A stretch of 64,000 nucleotides of DNA. It comes from Dermacentor variabilis (lineage: Eukaryota; Arthropoda; Arachnida; Ixodida; Ixodidae). The DNA is taken from NCBI RefSeq assembly GCF_050947875.1, contig NC_134573.1:67978315-68042314 (forward strand), in the 5' to 3' direction. Position 1 is the stretch's first letter. Each line of letters opens with the position of its first letter. Position numbers and translations under genes: made by a program. The notes under the pieces are model-generated. The model was not told where the DNA came from. It searched no databases and saw only the letters and a program-made list of their open reading frames with translations. This document shows positions 1 through 12,404 of the stretch, one piece after another.

Positions 1-216
1 TCACGACCGGCAGAAGAGCCGCAGGAGAAGCCGCCCCCAGTACAGCAAGGTGCTGTATCCGAGGGGTCGCGGAAAACAGATGAGCAAGTGATAGCACTTA
101 TTAGGCCTTTAATGAATGCCATTCGCGAGTTGCTAAGCAACATGCACACCCCGTCTGCCAGAAGTGCGCTTCAAGTACTGGACGCTCTGAGTCCGGTGCT
201 GGCGACCCTTGATTAG
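1..216 (+). pseudogene. C-terminal fragment of LINE ORF1 (gag-like)
   Basis: Frame 1 is open from the window edge to a TAG at 214-216 and encodes a proline/glutamate-rich stretch followed by a helical-looking tail (ALIRPLMNAIRELLSNMHT). It ends three bases before the ATG of the endonuclease ORF at 220. That arrangement, ORF1 directly upstream of ORF2, is normal for I/jockey-type non-LTR retrotransposons. The zinc-knuckle part would lie left of the window. The assignment rests on position and composition rather than a recognised domain. Confidence 0.55.
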
Positions 217-219
217 ATC

Positions 220-3200
220 ATGGCTCTCAAGGATGAGGTCCGACAAGCCGCTGTTTTTCAGTGGAATGCCCGCGGACTCAGAGCGCGCATTTCGGATTTC
301 CGTCGCTTCGTGTATGCCAATATGTTTCCCATTATCGTCACTTGCGAGCCGAACTTATCCAACCCGATCAGGCTTTCTGGATATGAATCGTTTACGTCGT
401 CTACTGTTGGTGAAAACAGTAAGGTTTTTGGTGTTTATTTTCCATAACCTCACTTACATTCATCAGCCTGTGCCACCTAACGACGATAATCAATAGATAT
501 GCCTAACAGTAAGGAAAAAAATATTACGTTTACTTTTGTGGGCGCCTACCTATCTCCGTCAAGTCGATTTGGTCACAAAAGACTGCGAGACATCCTATCC
601 TCAACTCTCGATCCCTGGGTTATTATTGGAGATTTCAATGCCCATCATACACTCTGGGGAAGTTCGATGGTCAACGCGAGAGGCAGAGCACTGGTGTCTT
701 TCGCCTCCAGTAATGAACTTTGGCTGCTGAATGATGGAAGCCCTACGTTTCTATGTGGCTCCACATATATCAGCTGTCTTGACTTGGCTTTTGTCTCACG
801 AAGCCTTGTCAGACGTGTTGGGTGGTCTGCGGACATAGAGACGCACGCGAGCGACCATATCCCCACGGACGTCAAGATCAGAGGATTGTCCCCTTCCAAA
901 ATACGAGATACGATCCAAAGAGTGAACTGGTCTAAATTTCAGTCTGTGATGGAAGAACACTGCGACACCAATCCATCATTCGACTTGGTGGAAAGGCAAT
1001 CAAGAGCGCGGAACAAGACACTATGCGCACTCTCACATGCTATTCGAAACTCACGGAATTTGATGTGGAACTAGAACACTTCGAGCAATCCGACGACGTG
1101 CTGAACGAATATACCGACGTACGAAGACAATGGACGATCTACGGACCGCCAGACGCACGCAAAAGAAGATCCAGCGCCGCTTAGACAGGCTCGAATCACA
1201 ACGTTGGACTGCCTTCCGTGAGTCGCTAGATCCACGCAAGCCTTTATCCCAACTATGGAGAACGGTGCGCGGTCTCCAGACACTCCCCGTACAGCGGGTC
1301 CCACTCAAGGCTCTTTCCCTCTCTCAAAAGAGACCGGAGATTGACGTGGCAGAGGATTTCTGCGCCAGATTATCCGGCCAACTCACACCTCCCAACATTC
1401 CAACGCCTTCGAGTCCGCCACCAGGTGATCACCAGATGGACCTACCATTCTCAATCCACGAACTCAAGGCAGCATTAGCTTTGTGTGGCCGTGCATCAGC
1501 GCCAGAACCTGATGGAATTTCCTACCGAGCTCTGTGTCACCTGGGTGAGCGAGCGAGAGGTGCTCTCCTTGATCTGTACAATGAATCTTGGAGAGATGGT
1601 GCGCTGCCAACAAGCTGGAAGACAAGTCGCCTTGTTCCACTGCTGAAGCCTAGCAAGTCGCCGTTGGAACTCTCGTCATATCGCCCGATCGCTTCGGCAA
1701 GCTGTGTGGGCAAAGTAATGGAGAGGATGGTCCTAGGACGCCTGGAGTGGTACTTGGAGTACCACAACACCTACCCGAATGCCAGGGCGGGCTTTCGACG
1801 TGGTCGATAATCAACGATAAAGTCGTCGACCTGGTCACCTACATTCAGCATGAGAAATGCCGTAAGCGTCTCTGCGCTTCTTTGTTCCTCGACGTCAAAG
1901 GGGCGTATGACAACGTTACGCATGAAGCCATCCTCTCTGCTCTCACAGACATAGGAGTGGGTGGCCGGATGTTTCAATGGATACGGAGCTATCTCTCCGT
2001 GCGATCCTTTATTGTAAGCACCAAGGAAGGCCATACTTCTCTACATTATAGCTGCCGCACCGTCCCCCAAGGCGGTGTACTTGGCCCTGTGTTATTTAAT
2101 CTAACTCTAATTGCTCTCCTTGAGCACGTGCCAAATAATTCAGGTTATCAATGTACGCAGATGACATCTGCATATGGACGTCTGCAGTAACACGCCTACA
2201 GGGGCGAGCGAGAATTCAGAGAGCCGCCACCCAAACTGCTATCTACCTCCGTAATCGAGGCCTGGAAATTTCCTCCGAGAAATGCGCACTAGCGCCATTT
2301 ACGCGCAAACCCATGACAAACTACAACGTAATGATAAATGGCCAAATAATACCACATGTCCGATCGCACAAGTTTCTAGGCGTCATAACTGACAGGAACT
2401 TATCATGGTGCCCTCACGTATCATACGTGAAAGAACGGTTGACAGGCATCTGCCACCTGTTCAAGTTTTTCACTGGCAAGACTTGGGAAATGTCCACAAG
2501 TGCCATGTTACAACTGTACAAGGTGCTTTTTCTAGGCTTTCTGCGATATAGCTTGCCAACAATAACCAGCACAGGCAAAACGAATCTACGTAAAATACAA
2601 AGTGTTCAAGCTCAAGCGCTCCGAATCTGTCTAGGCCTGCCTCAGAGTGCATCAACAGCGGCTACGATAGCAATGGCTAGAGACCACTTTGTGAAGACCC
2701 ACACTGAAATTGAAATGCTCAGGACCCATATAAGGCATCTAACCAGGACTCCTCGCCACCACTTAGCCTCTCTACCAGCGGACAGACCTCGCACATCTTT
2801 CAGCCAAACAATTACCGCACATGATGAATCACTGCCAACTTGTTTCACTCCGGCTGCTAGACCTTCGATTCCTCCATGGTGCCGCGCTCAGCCAAAAATC
2901 AATCTCACAATACCTGGCATCACGAAAAAAGGTGATCTATCATCACCAGCCCTTAAACAGCTCACGCTGATATTTCCGTACGAGATCTACCGTGATTCTA
3001 CACATATCTACACTGATGGATCTGTCTTGCCAAACAGCTCCGCGGCGGCAATCGTGATACCAGCGACAGTCACAACAATCAAATTTAAGACGACTCACGC
3101 GACAACGTCGACGGCAGCAGAGCTCGCAGCGATCTTTAGTGCCCTTCACTACATTGGTAATGAACAGCCACACAAGTGGACGATATTCTGTGATTCTAAG

Positions 3201-3960
3201 GCGGCACTGCAGTCTCTATACTGTCACCTTTACGACGCGGACAGCACGAACCGCTAATATTTTACATTACAGAGACGTTACACCATATAAGTGATGCAAG
3301 CCATAAAATAACTTTCCAATGGCTTCCAAGTCACTGCGGGATTATCGGCAATGAACGGGCCGATAAAGCTGCCCGTTCAGCCCATACTGAGGAGCACCAC
3401 GTACAAATTCCACTTTCCAGAACTGACGCAGCACGGAAGCTCCGCCTGCTTGCTTGGCAGTACACCATGTCACAATGGAATGACCGCCTTTTAAGAAATA
3501 CGCGACTGTACTCACTTGATCCAACATTAAGTCTTCGAGCGCCATCACAGCTTCGCCGTGGAGACGCCACGTTTTTGCATCGACTGAGGTTGGGCGTTGC
3601 CTTTACCTAAGCCTATGCGTTCCTCATAGGGATGACCGACACCCCAACCTGTGACCACTGCGGCCATGGATAATCAATTGGCCATATTTTGTGCGCCTGC
3701 CCGCAGTACGGTCCACCAAGAGAATGCCTTCGCCACGAACTTGACCAACTAGACGACCAACCGCTATCCGAAAAAAATAATTCTACAACATCGAAGGGAG
3801 CTAACGTCACAGAAGAAAGCCGTGCAAGTGTTACTGCGCTTTTTGCGTTCTACCGGCCTTTGCGAACACCTTTAACTGGAACGTTTTTTGTGTGTGTGTC
3901 TCCATGTGTGCGTGTTTCTTTTTTTCTTCTTTGTTTAGCGTTTTTCTCTCTGTCATCTTT
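220..3960 (+). pseudogene. Degraded I-type LINE ORF2: AP endonuclease, reverse transcriptase, RNase H
   Basis: This is a non-LTR retrotransposon polyprotein broken by several frameshifts and stops. The endonuclease starts at 220 (FQWNARGLRARISDFRR), breaks near 447 and resumes at about 520-1074 with the catalytic block WVIIGDFNAHHTLWG and ASDHIP. The reverse transcriptase follows at 1130-1806 (YRPIASASCVGKVMERM), shifts frame near 1790 to FLDVKGAYDNV and VPQGGVLGPVLF, then shifts again at 2151 to MYADDICIW, the active site. RNase H begins near 3000 (IYTDGSV, TAAELAAI, FCDSKAAL), is broken at 3257, and its last motif LPSHCGIIGNERADKAA is in another frame at about 3320-3370. A CDHCGH...HILCAC zinc-like tail lies at about 3650-3710. 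Order and RNase H point to the I superfamily. It cannot be autonomous as it stands. Confidence 0.88.
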
Positions 3961-4062
3961 CTAACCTTTATCCCTCATCCCCAGTGTAGGGTAGCAAACC
4001 GGAGACTCATATTTGGTTAACCTCCCTGCCTTTCCTCTTCGTTCTCTCTCTCTCTCTCTATG
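3961..4062 (+). repeat. 3' UTR and (CT)n tail of the I-type LINE
   Basis: After the last coding-like triplets the sequence carries a short 3' UTR (GTGTAGGGTAGCAAACCGG, then GGTTAACCTCCC) and ends in a CT dinucleotide run. A related 3' end occurs at 30781-30905, which marks this as the shared terminus of one family. At about 4062 the sequence switches to an antisense CR1/L2-type relic. Confidence 0.7.
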
Positions 4063-5330
4063 TCAGCAATATGATTGTGATATTTCAGATTACAATCAAG
4101 TAGAATGCCAGGGAAAGATGAACATGAACTTGGATGGAGGCAGTGGGGACCAAAACTGATAGGTGCAATGGAAGCTATGTTTAGCTGATGTGAAGAGAAT
4201 ACAGCAAATTTAGTCTTAGTTGCATTAATAGATAACATGTTAACATTACACCCCTCACCTTAGAACGTTTTCTAAATCAACATTTAGCTTATTAACGAGA
4301 GATGAGATATATTTATGAAAGGTGAATATTGTGGTATCATCAGCGTACAGAATGCATTTTGTTGAAGAAAGACAATTAGGTAAATCCTTAATATAAATCA
4401 CAAACAGAAGTGGCCCCAGGATGGAGCCACACCGATGCTAGTAGTTCGCTGTCAAAAATAAGCACTGGAAACAGAAACGACTTGAACTCGGTTACATAAG
4501 TAGCATTTTAGTAGCGAAAGAGCAGGACCGCAAATGCCAGTTGCTTCGAGCTTAGAGAATAGGATATTATGATTTATGGTATCAAATGCTTGCGTTAGAT
4601 CGATAAAAATTGAGGCGGTGAGAAATCCCTCGTCGATTCATTATTTTAGTTGGTCCATAAGATGAATAAGTGCTAGCTCTGTGGAATACCTATGGCGAAA
4701 AACGAACTGGCATGCAGAAAGGATATTTAATTTAGAAAGATATTTCAATAGCCGTATTTCAATTAGTTTCTCAATTACTATCCCAAAAAACGGTAGAATG
4801 CTTGTGCAATAATGAGCTATCGCCTTTTTAAAAAAAAACTGGGATAACATTGCTACGCTTCAGTTCATACGGAAATAAAACAGTCTTGAATAATAAATTA
4901 ACAATAAATGAAAGTATATCTGAAATTAGGTGCGCAATTAGTTTAATGTTAATAGGGTGGACCTCATAAAATCCAGCGCTTGTCACCTTTAGGTTATTTA
5001 TAACAACAGGTATTTCTTCTGGCGTTGTAGGCAATAAAAAGAGTGAATGAGGTAGGCGGTTCATGTTGATGATCTGTTCAATGCATAAAGCGTATTTTGT
5101 CACAAAGTAAGTGATACAACAGTTTATTTTTACCGCAAATTTCACAGCGCTTATTTCAAAACTGGTGCTATAGTTTAGAAATTCGTTCGAAGTGGATGTG
5201 CCTTGTGGAATCACAGGCTTCTATTTGCACATTGCCTTATGTGCTTTAAAGTTATTAGTTAAAAAGTTCTTTAGTGTAATGTTGTTGATTAGTCAATTGC
5301 GAATTGTGATCGCCACTGTAAGTAAGGTCC
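4063..5330 (-). pseudogene. CR1/L2-type LINE reverse transcriptase relic
   Basis: Read on the minus strand, fragments in several frames give an RT in the right order: PFFGIVIEKLIEIRLLKYL and QFVFRHRYSTELALIHL (about 4850-4641), then a D-containing IFIDLTQAFDTINH block (about 4620-4560), a QGS-LGPLLF-like block and a YADDTTIF-like block, and last a thumb-like segment (KTKFAVFSS, about 4230-4170). No long ORF survives. The element is truncated at its 3' end where it meets the I-type LINE. The clade is assigned from motif style only. Confidence 0.7.
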
Positions 5331-5417
5331 GCCTTTTTAGTAACGCAGCTGAATGAGTCAATTTGTGCTATACGCCAGTTTTTTTTAAATTGTGCTAACG
5401 CAAAGAAAGCACTCGTT

Positions 5418-5801
<384 letters not shown>

Positions 5802-6060
5802 ATGTGGACACTCCAAGCGCATTTCTGCGGTGGCCGTAAGCGTCGCCGTGAGGTTCCGTATGAGCGAAGGCTTGCGAGGGCGAGCCGGCGGACGCGGGTC
5901 AACCTCGCGTGCACGAGCGAGCAACGCGGCCCGGAAGCGTGCCCTCTCCCGTGGCGCGCGAGGCAGGAGAGTGAGGCGAGGGAGGTGGGGGCGCTCTTAT
6001 CCGGCAGCTGCTAGCAGCTGCTGCGGTGCCTCGATGTCCTCCTCGCCCGCCGCTCTAGGT
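5802..6060. repeat. GC-rich dispersed repeat, copy 1
   Basis: A GC-rich block with many CpGs. Part of it (about 5875-5990) resembles 18440-18600: both have GGCGAGCC, then CTCGCGTGC, then a CGCGCG...GGC segment in the same order. This suggests a dispersed repeat rather than a CpG-island promoter. Overlapping open frames on both strands are a by-product of GC content. Confidence 0.5.
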
Positions 6061-6095
6061 CAATGTTAGACAATGTGTTAGACATATTAATCAAA

Positions 6096-6312
6096 GACCA
6101 ACATGTGTAACGACAACTTGTAACGACTACAATTGATTAGAAATGACTAAAAATGCTTCGTAATGACCAGTAATGACTAATAATGACTGAAATGACTTGT
6201 AATGACTACAAATGACTACGATATGACCAACATGTCTAACGACGGCTTGTAATGACCACAATTGATTACAAATGACTAAAAATGCTTAGTAGTGAGCAGT
6301 AATGACTAAAAG
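6096..6312. repeat. AATGACT minisatellite, about 130-bp period
   Basis: GACCAACATGTSTAACGAC occurs at 6096 and again at 6226, and the sequence after each copy is closely similar. Inside each unit the word AATGACT(A) recurs every 9-14 bp. One full and one partial unit are visible before a purine-rich stretch (AAAGAAAGAAGAGAAAGAG). Confidence 0.85.
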
Positions 6313-9300
6313 AAAGAAGAGAAAGAGAGGTGGCAAAGAGAAAGAGACGAATTATAAGAGGAGGAAGAGTAGGCTTTCGCCGTTCACCTCTTAAAAGAGA
6401 TCTTAAGAGACCCTGTAGTTTTTTTGCCTGCTGCGCCGGCTTTTTGTGGTTATGTCAAGTATGCACCGACTAGGCCCTCAACAAGTCCTTTTAAACCTAC
6501 ATATGAAGAGCTAACGCTGTAAATTGGGATTTAAGCTCAAGTACTACTGCCAACAAAAGAAAGATGCAACATGCGAAACAATAATAGAGAAATAAGGTAA
6601 GCCAAATGTGCACAATACCTCATGTCAAAAATTGGAGGCCGCTTGGTACAAACGCGGCCTCTTGCGTGGGCCGATCCCAGAGATAATGCACAGCCGCGCC
6701 AAATCGCAAACGGCAGCTGAAAAAAGGGGTTTGTGTTGAGTTTCTGCGTAAGAGAATCATGTTTTCCCGTATATTCAAATTACATTCCAAGGCTATCATG
6801 TATGTAGGTTGTACTCGTACTTTACGAATTTTCTGACGCATTTTACTTTGAGAAATTCAATTAGTTCAGTAACACCTATGCCCGACGCGGAGGGCCTGCG
6901 TGGTTAGGGATGATTTTTCTCTCATGGACAATGCCGCCGATGCCGGCACAGGATAACCTGCGGCACGGCGCCTTTAACGTTGTCGCGTTAAAATCAACCG
7001 GCGGGGCAGGAGGCGAGACACGCTACGAGACTCGCTATGGCATCACCGCGGGCTTCACGTGCATATCATTCCGCGTAGGTTAATCCGAAGATAGGTTTAC
7101 TATAGTCAAGCTCAATGTGAATGTTTGTCCATTTTGTAAATCCAAAATAGGCTCCTTTTTTTCCCTACAAAAGTGACAGCGGCGTGGTAAGGGCGTGGTC
7201 GTTTCCTCCACTGATCGGTTTACGTGCCCGATAGCTCTGGCTGCACTGCAAGCTGATTTTGGTTCCCGAGTGTAAGCATCAGCGCTGACCTCTTCAGCGA
7301 TATCACTGACGTTTTCCGAAGTGCAATGATTGTATCTGAGCCACTGTGCCGCATTAAAGCACTGCGCCAATTACACATGCGTTTACCATGACGGTCCACC
7401 AACACATCGCAAGTAGAAATATAAGCACAAAGCTTCTTACGGCAAATCACTTCTGCAGACGTCTGCAAGGTGGAGGAAAGTTCACGAAAGGGGAAAAAAT
7501 TGAACCAAATTTTTTGAAGAAATTGGCGCTTAATTCAATACCCCTTTTTTACATTTGGTTGTGGCCTACAGAACGCCAGCGTACGAATTCACGACGGCTC
7601 AAACTTGTACATGCTTGCACCACATCGCATAGTGTACAGATGTCTTTCAGATATATTTCTTTCTTTCTTTCTCGCTTGGAGCAAGCGTCTTTTATACGAT
7701 CAGAGAGCCTTAAGAACTGCAGCTTTGGCTGCGTTACGTGAAGCAAAAATTTCTTACGGCCGTTTCTTGCATATAAAACACTATCTTAACACACCATGGA
7801 GCACTACCTAAGCGCAATATGCACATCATAATCGCTTTCCGTCTTGAGTCTTCCTTCGCCGCCTTATTCTGGTGTTGCTTGTACAGTCTCCAGCAAAGAG
7901 CACGCATCGATGTCTCCAATAGTATAGGTTGTATGTGTGTCGTGCAGGTTTAAGTTTGTTGTATTCAGTCATGACATGGTACGTAATCATGCGCCATTGC
8001 GCTGGTCCACTTGTTTGCTGGACTGTCAACCTCTTTGATTAGCAGTGGCGATCGAAGAATTAATGTTGCTGAAGGCTCATACTCGTCATTCACAAATCCC
8101 CTTGTCGAAACGTCGGCTCCAGTGACATTCTTGTTGTGTACCCTGTTGGTCACTTCAAACCTTCATATTCCCGTGAACGACTGTCTTGTTTGTGCATATT
8201 TTTGCATGTTTCCACGACTCTTTTCGCAATTTCCACTTGTTGACAAGAGTACTGTGCATGTCTGCGCTCTATTCTGCGACTTCCGCTACTCGTATGCTGT
8301 CCTTTGTATATATATACCCATGCTCTTATATACTGTTCTCAGTGTTTGTAGAGCTTTTTTGTTTGTTTATTATTATTTTTTTTATTTTTTGGCACTGCAA
8401 GGAGGTGCACCGGTGAAGTCGTCACCCTACCTTTATAAACACGCCATTACCACAAGAGCACGAAACGATTTCTATGGTCACTGTTTCAAAACTTCAGGGC
8501 CGAGAATTCAGCCTTCGTGGAAATGGGAATGGCGCAGCGATGTTGTTCAACTGTAACGTGCATTCCAGGAGCAGCGGCAAACGATTACGCCGAAGTGCTG
8601 TAAGAATTCAGGAGAAACGTGAGCTGTTCAGCTCCCGCTGCAGCTATCCCGTGCAGACGGTTTTCGTGAACCTGTTTGCATTCTGAGAAACGCGCACAAA
8701 AAACAAAAGGCACAAAAACTAGTTCACGTGCATTCATAGAAGACCGGATCGATACATTGGTTCGGCGCTCAGGCGAGTCGGTTAGTTGGTGCGGTCGTTA
8801 GGGGCGCGATGTCGACCGCAGCGTATGCGATGTCCTCTTACAGAGAAAGTGACGTTGTTCCTATGTCTTCCTTTTGACCTACAAACGTTATAGAAAAGCG
8901 TGGCTTGTTCCGAGAATGTTAACGATCAGAACGTGTTCTTGGAAAAAGAAAGGAACGGCTGTCCAAATTAGAAAATCAGAAAGCAGCGCGAATTCTAAAG
9001 CGGTACTCTACGTAGCTTATTTTATTAAAATGAATATTCTTCCATGGAAAACACTTCACGTTTTCATTGCAGTCAGAAACGGGCAGAAGAGTGTCCCACA
9101 CTTCTTCCGTTCTTTTTTTTTTTTTTTCGCAAGATTTCAAGTGAGGCCGTGAAACTAATGCATATAAAATTATGGGTTTCCGGGAGCTTTATGCGTCGAT
9201 GTGAGACAAGGTCGTTTTAATTCAGCTTACTGTGTCCCACTTTATTATTGGTCAAGTGTCTACTCTTAAACGTACAACGGAAGCGCAGAACACCGTGTGG

Positions 9301-9479
9301 CAAGTTTGAGCCACGAAAATTTGACAGCATCAGCAACGTCCAAAAGGCCGAGGATTTGTATATACCTTCTTCTTGTTTGCTTGTTTGTCGGTTCGTTGGC
9401 TTGTTTGTTCCTCAAAACCGCCTGTGGCAGAAAGCGCAATTATATTCCTTGAGCTAAATTGCTCTATAAGGCCGCGAAC
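6313..9479. other. No gene recognised; scattered low-complexity sequence
   Basis: No reading frame here has a recognisable domain. Around 6885-7000 a GCCGCCGATGCCGGCACAGG...TTAACGTTGTCGCGTTAAAA block has the look of a dispersed repeat with a short GTCGCGTTAA-type end, but I cannot delimit it. Poly-T and CTTT runs occur at about 7660, 8370 and 9110. The 181-codon open frame at 8011-8556 has no motif I recognise. Confidence 0.5.
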
Positions 9480-9800
9480 ATTAATTTAAGCAGAAATAGA
9501 AATGCACGATCAATCCAATTACAAAAGTAACAAATTACCGTAAGTTTGACGGAGCAAATCTCGAAACTGGTCTCACCTTCAGCATTCGTTCCATGTGCGT
9601 GTGGCTTACAATCTCACCGGCGCTATATAATTCGTAAATTGAAATATGTGCCACATAGTAACTTGTTACGCACTTAATTAGTACAGTTGTTGTTTATTCA
9701 ATGACGCATGTTGATTTATTGTGCTAGTAATGTCCGCCTCCTTGAGTAAATCTAGTTGAAGACTTACAATTATTTTATCTGCCACAGGAACTCGATTAAC
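9480..9800 (+). repeat. Dispersed AT-rich repeat family ending TATCTGCCACAGG, copy 1
   Basis: An AT-rich stretch with TTCGTAAATTG, GAGTAAATCTAGTTG and TATCTGCCACAGG in order. The same order of words occurs at about 11280-11535 and 25150-25690, so this is one diverged interspersed family. No coding capacity is visible. Confidence 0.6.
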
Positions 9801-10294
9801 ATTCCGTACAGTGCAAAAAAAAAAAACGTGGTATGTAAAAACGCGTCGATGTAAAGAAAAAATTCAAAAGAAATCTAGGTGTACTTTTAGTACATACAAC
9901 AATGACTAACGCCGGTCCAAAAAAATTATTCACCCCCCCCCCTCCCCCCGATGACAGATTCACAGTAACGACGAAAATATTTACGAACGCATCGCACAGC
10001 TGTCTGTGAAGAAGATGGTTGGCAATATATCTTCTGGTGTGCTGTATTAATGAGTAAGCATTCCATTCGTTGGCGAGTACACCAGCCCAGTCACGCGATA
10101 AGTGTAGTGCCTTATATCTGCACAAAAATGCGTAATTTGCAAAGTGAAGACATTTAATAGTCATAGTAGTGTAAATGTAGATGATCTGTAGCCTTTTAAG
10201 CGATAAGGAACAATTTAAACCAATAAATATAAATAAAAATAGAATATACATAGAGATTCATAATCGTCCTTAGAAAATGCGTGGGAAAGCTTAA

Positions 10295-10931
10295 AAAAGT
10301 GCCCTGAACCACTATTTAGCGAAGTGGAGAAAAGAATTTGAAGTGAAAATAGACTATTTCAGAAATACTTAGACGCAAAAAGTATTTCAATGCGTTCAGC
10401 AGAAGCGGAGTTATTAGCAATCAAACAGGGCCTCCACTGGGCTCCAGTTCCTGCTTCAGTACCTTGCACTGGGAAGGCTACGGCGTTGTGGGACGTGCCC
10501 ACACCGCTCAGCCTTCCAGTTCAAATTTCATTTTGGATGTAGACGCCACGACTTCCGCTTTGGTGCCTACGACGCGCTAAACATGAGCCAAACGTGATTG
10601 TCCTCGGCGAGCTGCAGGGCGCTTAGCCAGTGGACTCGTGGCGGCACCCCGCGGCGGCCGCGGTATCTACGCCATGTGGAAGGCCGTAGCCTGATGACAG
10701 ATATATCGGTCAATAGCAGCAGGGAATGACGAAGCTGTGCGCCTAGAAGAGAGTGGGGACAGGGTCTTCTGTTGGAAAGAGAGCGTTTGAGAGAAAGAAA
10801 GGCCATGAAAGGCGACTTCGCGGTCCGCTTGCCAGAGCCACGCACCGCCTACGACACCAAAGCTTGGTTGAAATGTTCACAGAAGCGTATGCTACCCGCG
10901 CACTATGTTATTTCACCAAGGCCGAGGGGTA
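10295..10931 (-). mobile_element. TTAA-flanked non-autonomous element, copy 1
   Basis: Flanked by TTAA at 10291-10294 and 10932-10935. Internally it is closely similar, in reverse orientation, to 20808-21442: shared words include CCGCGGGGTGCCGCCAC, ACATGGCGTA and TTTCTGAAATAG. Lengths match (637 and 635 bp). TTAA duplication is the hallmark of piggyBac-type transposition. No transposase is encoded, so it would have depended on another element. Confidence 0.75.
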
Positions 10932-10959
10932 TTAAGCAGGGGTGTGCCTACTAAAATTT

Positions 10960-11122
10960 GGGGTTGGGTCAACTTTAAGTTTGCAGCTGGGCCAACTGAA
11001 ATTTCTACGTGGTCCAACTTAAATTTGGGCCTGGGCAAACTTGAAATTTGAGGGCTGGAGCAACTTGAAATTTGTGGGTGGGCCAGCAGATAAACTTGGG
11101 GGTGGACCAACTTAAATTTGGG
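10960..11122. repeat. Minisatellite of about 30 bp
   Basis: Five or six imperfect copies of a unit close to GGGTGGGCCAACTTAAATTT, with varying spacing. It begins right after the TTAA element. Confidence 0.85.
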
Positions 11123-11279
11123 GATATGCTACGCATACCTAGACAACTCCACTGGAGTTTCTGCATTATTTTTGTGTGAATCAATCCTCAGTTCTCCGCG
11201 ACGATGGTGGGATGCGTTTGTAGTGGTGGTTCGCGTTCGTTTTAGAGACATATTCGCCAAGTGACTCTGCAGCGTTTGG

Positions 11280-11535
11280 GGAAGCGAGGCAATCACCAGT
11301 AATTAAGGCTGACGCTGTCACTCCAGAATGATCAGTAAATTAGCGTATTTACTCATTTAGACCTTGCAAAATAACGAGTTACATTTCGTAAATTGCAACA
11401 TCTATCATAAGTAATTACGTCGGTGTTCTTTTGTTAATTAACCGATTATGCATCTGGATTTCTCGTGCGTGTCCGGCGCTTCAAGTAATCCAGCTAAAGG
11501 ACTGCAATTATGCTATCTGCCAAACCCGTTTTTTT
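11280..11535 (+). repeat. Dispersed AT-rich repeat family, copy 2
   Basis: It carries TTCGTAAATTGCAAC, AAGTAATCCAGC and CAATTATGCTATCTGCCA in the same order as copies at 9480-9800 and 25150-25690. A poly-T run follows at about 11530. Confidence 0.6.
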
Positions 11536-11539
11536 TTTT

Positions 11540-12029
11540 AATTATGTATAGCCTAAAAAATGCCCTGTGTATTGTCTCGCGGTGCATACACAAGAACGAG
11601 GCGACGACAATGCAAATGAACGAATAAAAGGAAACACTTTGTTGTGCAAACGAAAGTATAAGGACAAACTGGGCAGCGACATGCGCAACAGCTGCATCGG
11701 CTCTCACTCGGCCGCTGTTTATACGCATACAGCCACCGTCATACTCAACTCGAACTCGCCTTAAGTGCCTTTTTGATTCTGCTGCGGGGAGTGCTAGTGA
11801 TTTCTGGATGGGGTTCCTTGAATGTCTTACCTTAATGTGTGTTCTTTCCAAAGCAGAATAGTAAAATAGCAAATGAGCAAAATATTTCCCGAAGCCTTGT
11901 ATTCATACACTTGCCGACGATGCGCGGTAACGTAGCATATGCTTGGAACATATGCTCTGGCGGTGCTCCGCGTTACGCAGCGACAAGGACAACACCAGAG
12001 AGCGTTGGGACGCGGCTCTCCGCAGCCCC
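11540..12029. other. No feature recognised
   Basis: Short open frames on both strands with no domain. I see nothing that marks a gene or a transposon end. Confidence 0.45.
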
Positions 12030-12175
12030 GAACTAGAACAGACATGGGCAGTCTGTCGGGCCCGCTAAGCGCCGAGAGGCCTTTCGGTCCCGACGTGGAA
12101 GCGGCCCGCTTCGGGCTAGGAATGTAGCGCGATCTGAAGGACCTGAGTAAAGTTTTTCATACCATACCATACTCG
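12030..12175 (+). repeat. LINE 3' end with (CCATA)n tail
   Basis: A GC-rich 3' UTR-like block (GGCCTTTCGGTCCCGACGTGG, then GCCCGCTTCGGGCTAGG hairpin) ends in GAGTAAAGTTTTTCATACC followed by CCATA pentamers. A G/C-rich 3' UTR that ends in a short tandem oligomer is typical of a 5'-truncated LINE copy. Family not assigned. Confidence 0.55.
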
Positions 12176-12404
12176 ATGCTTGCTCTTTACAGACCGTGTT
12201 GATTCAAGTTAAACCGCTTGTGATGTGTCTTCATTGTTCGTGTTGAGTCTGACGGCGGCTGTACATGATGCAGCAGTTTCTCATGAGCGCGTGCGCATAG
12301 CACCGCGTATGTACTGTACGTCAAGGAGCTAGAATGCAGCAGAAGTTGAAGCACTCGGATAGGGCGATAACAGCACAGCCTCGTGAACACACTGGTCGCA
12401 TCTA

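Noticed and set aside
5802..6069. GC-rich block as a CpG-island promoter
   Set aside because: Part of it recurs at 18.4 kb within a transposon, and no gene begins nearby.
8011..8556. 181-codon plus-strand frame rich in aromatic residues
   Set aside because: No domain, start context or splice signals. The hydrophobic part comes from T-rich sequence.
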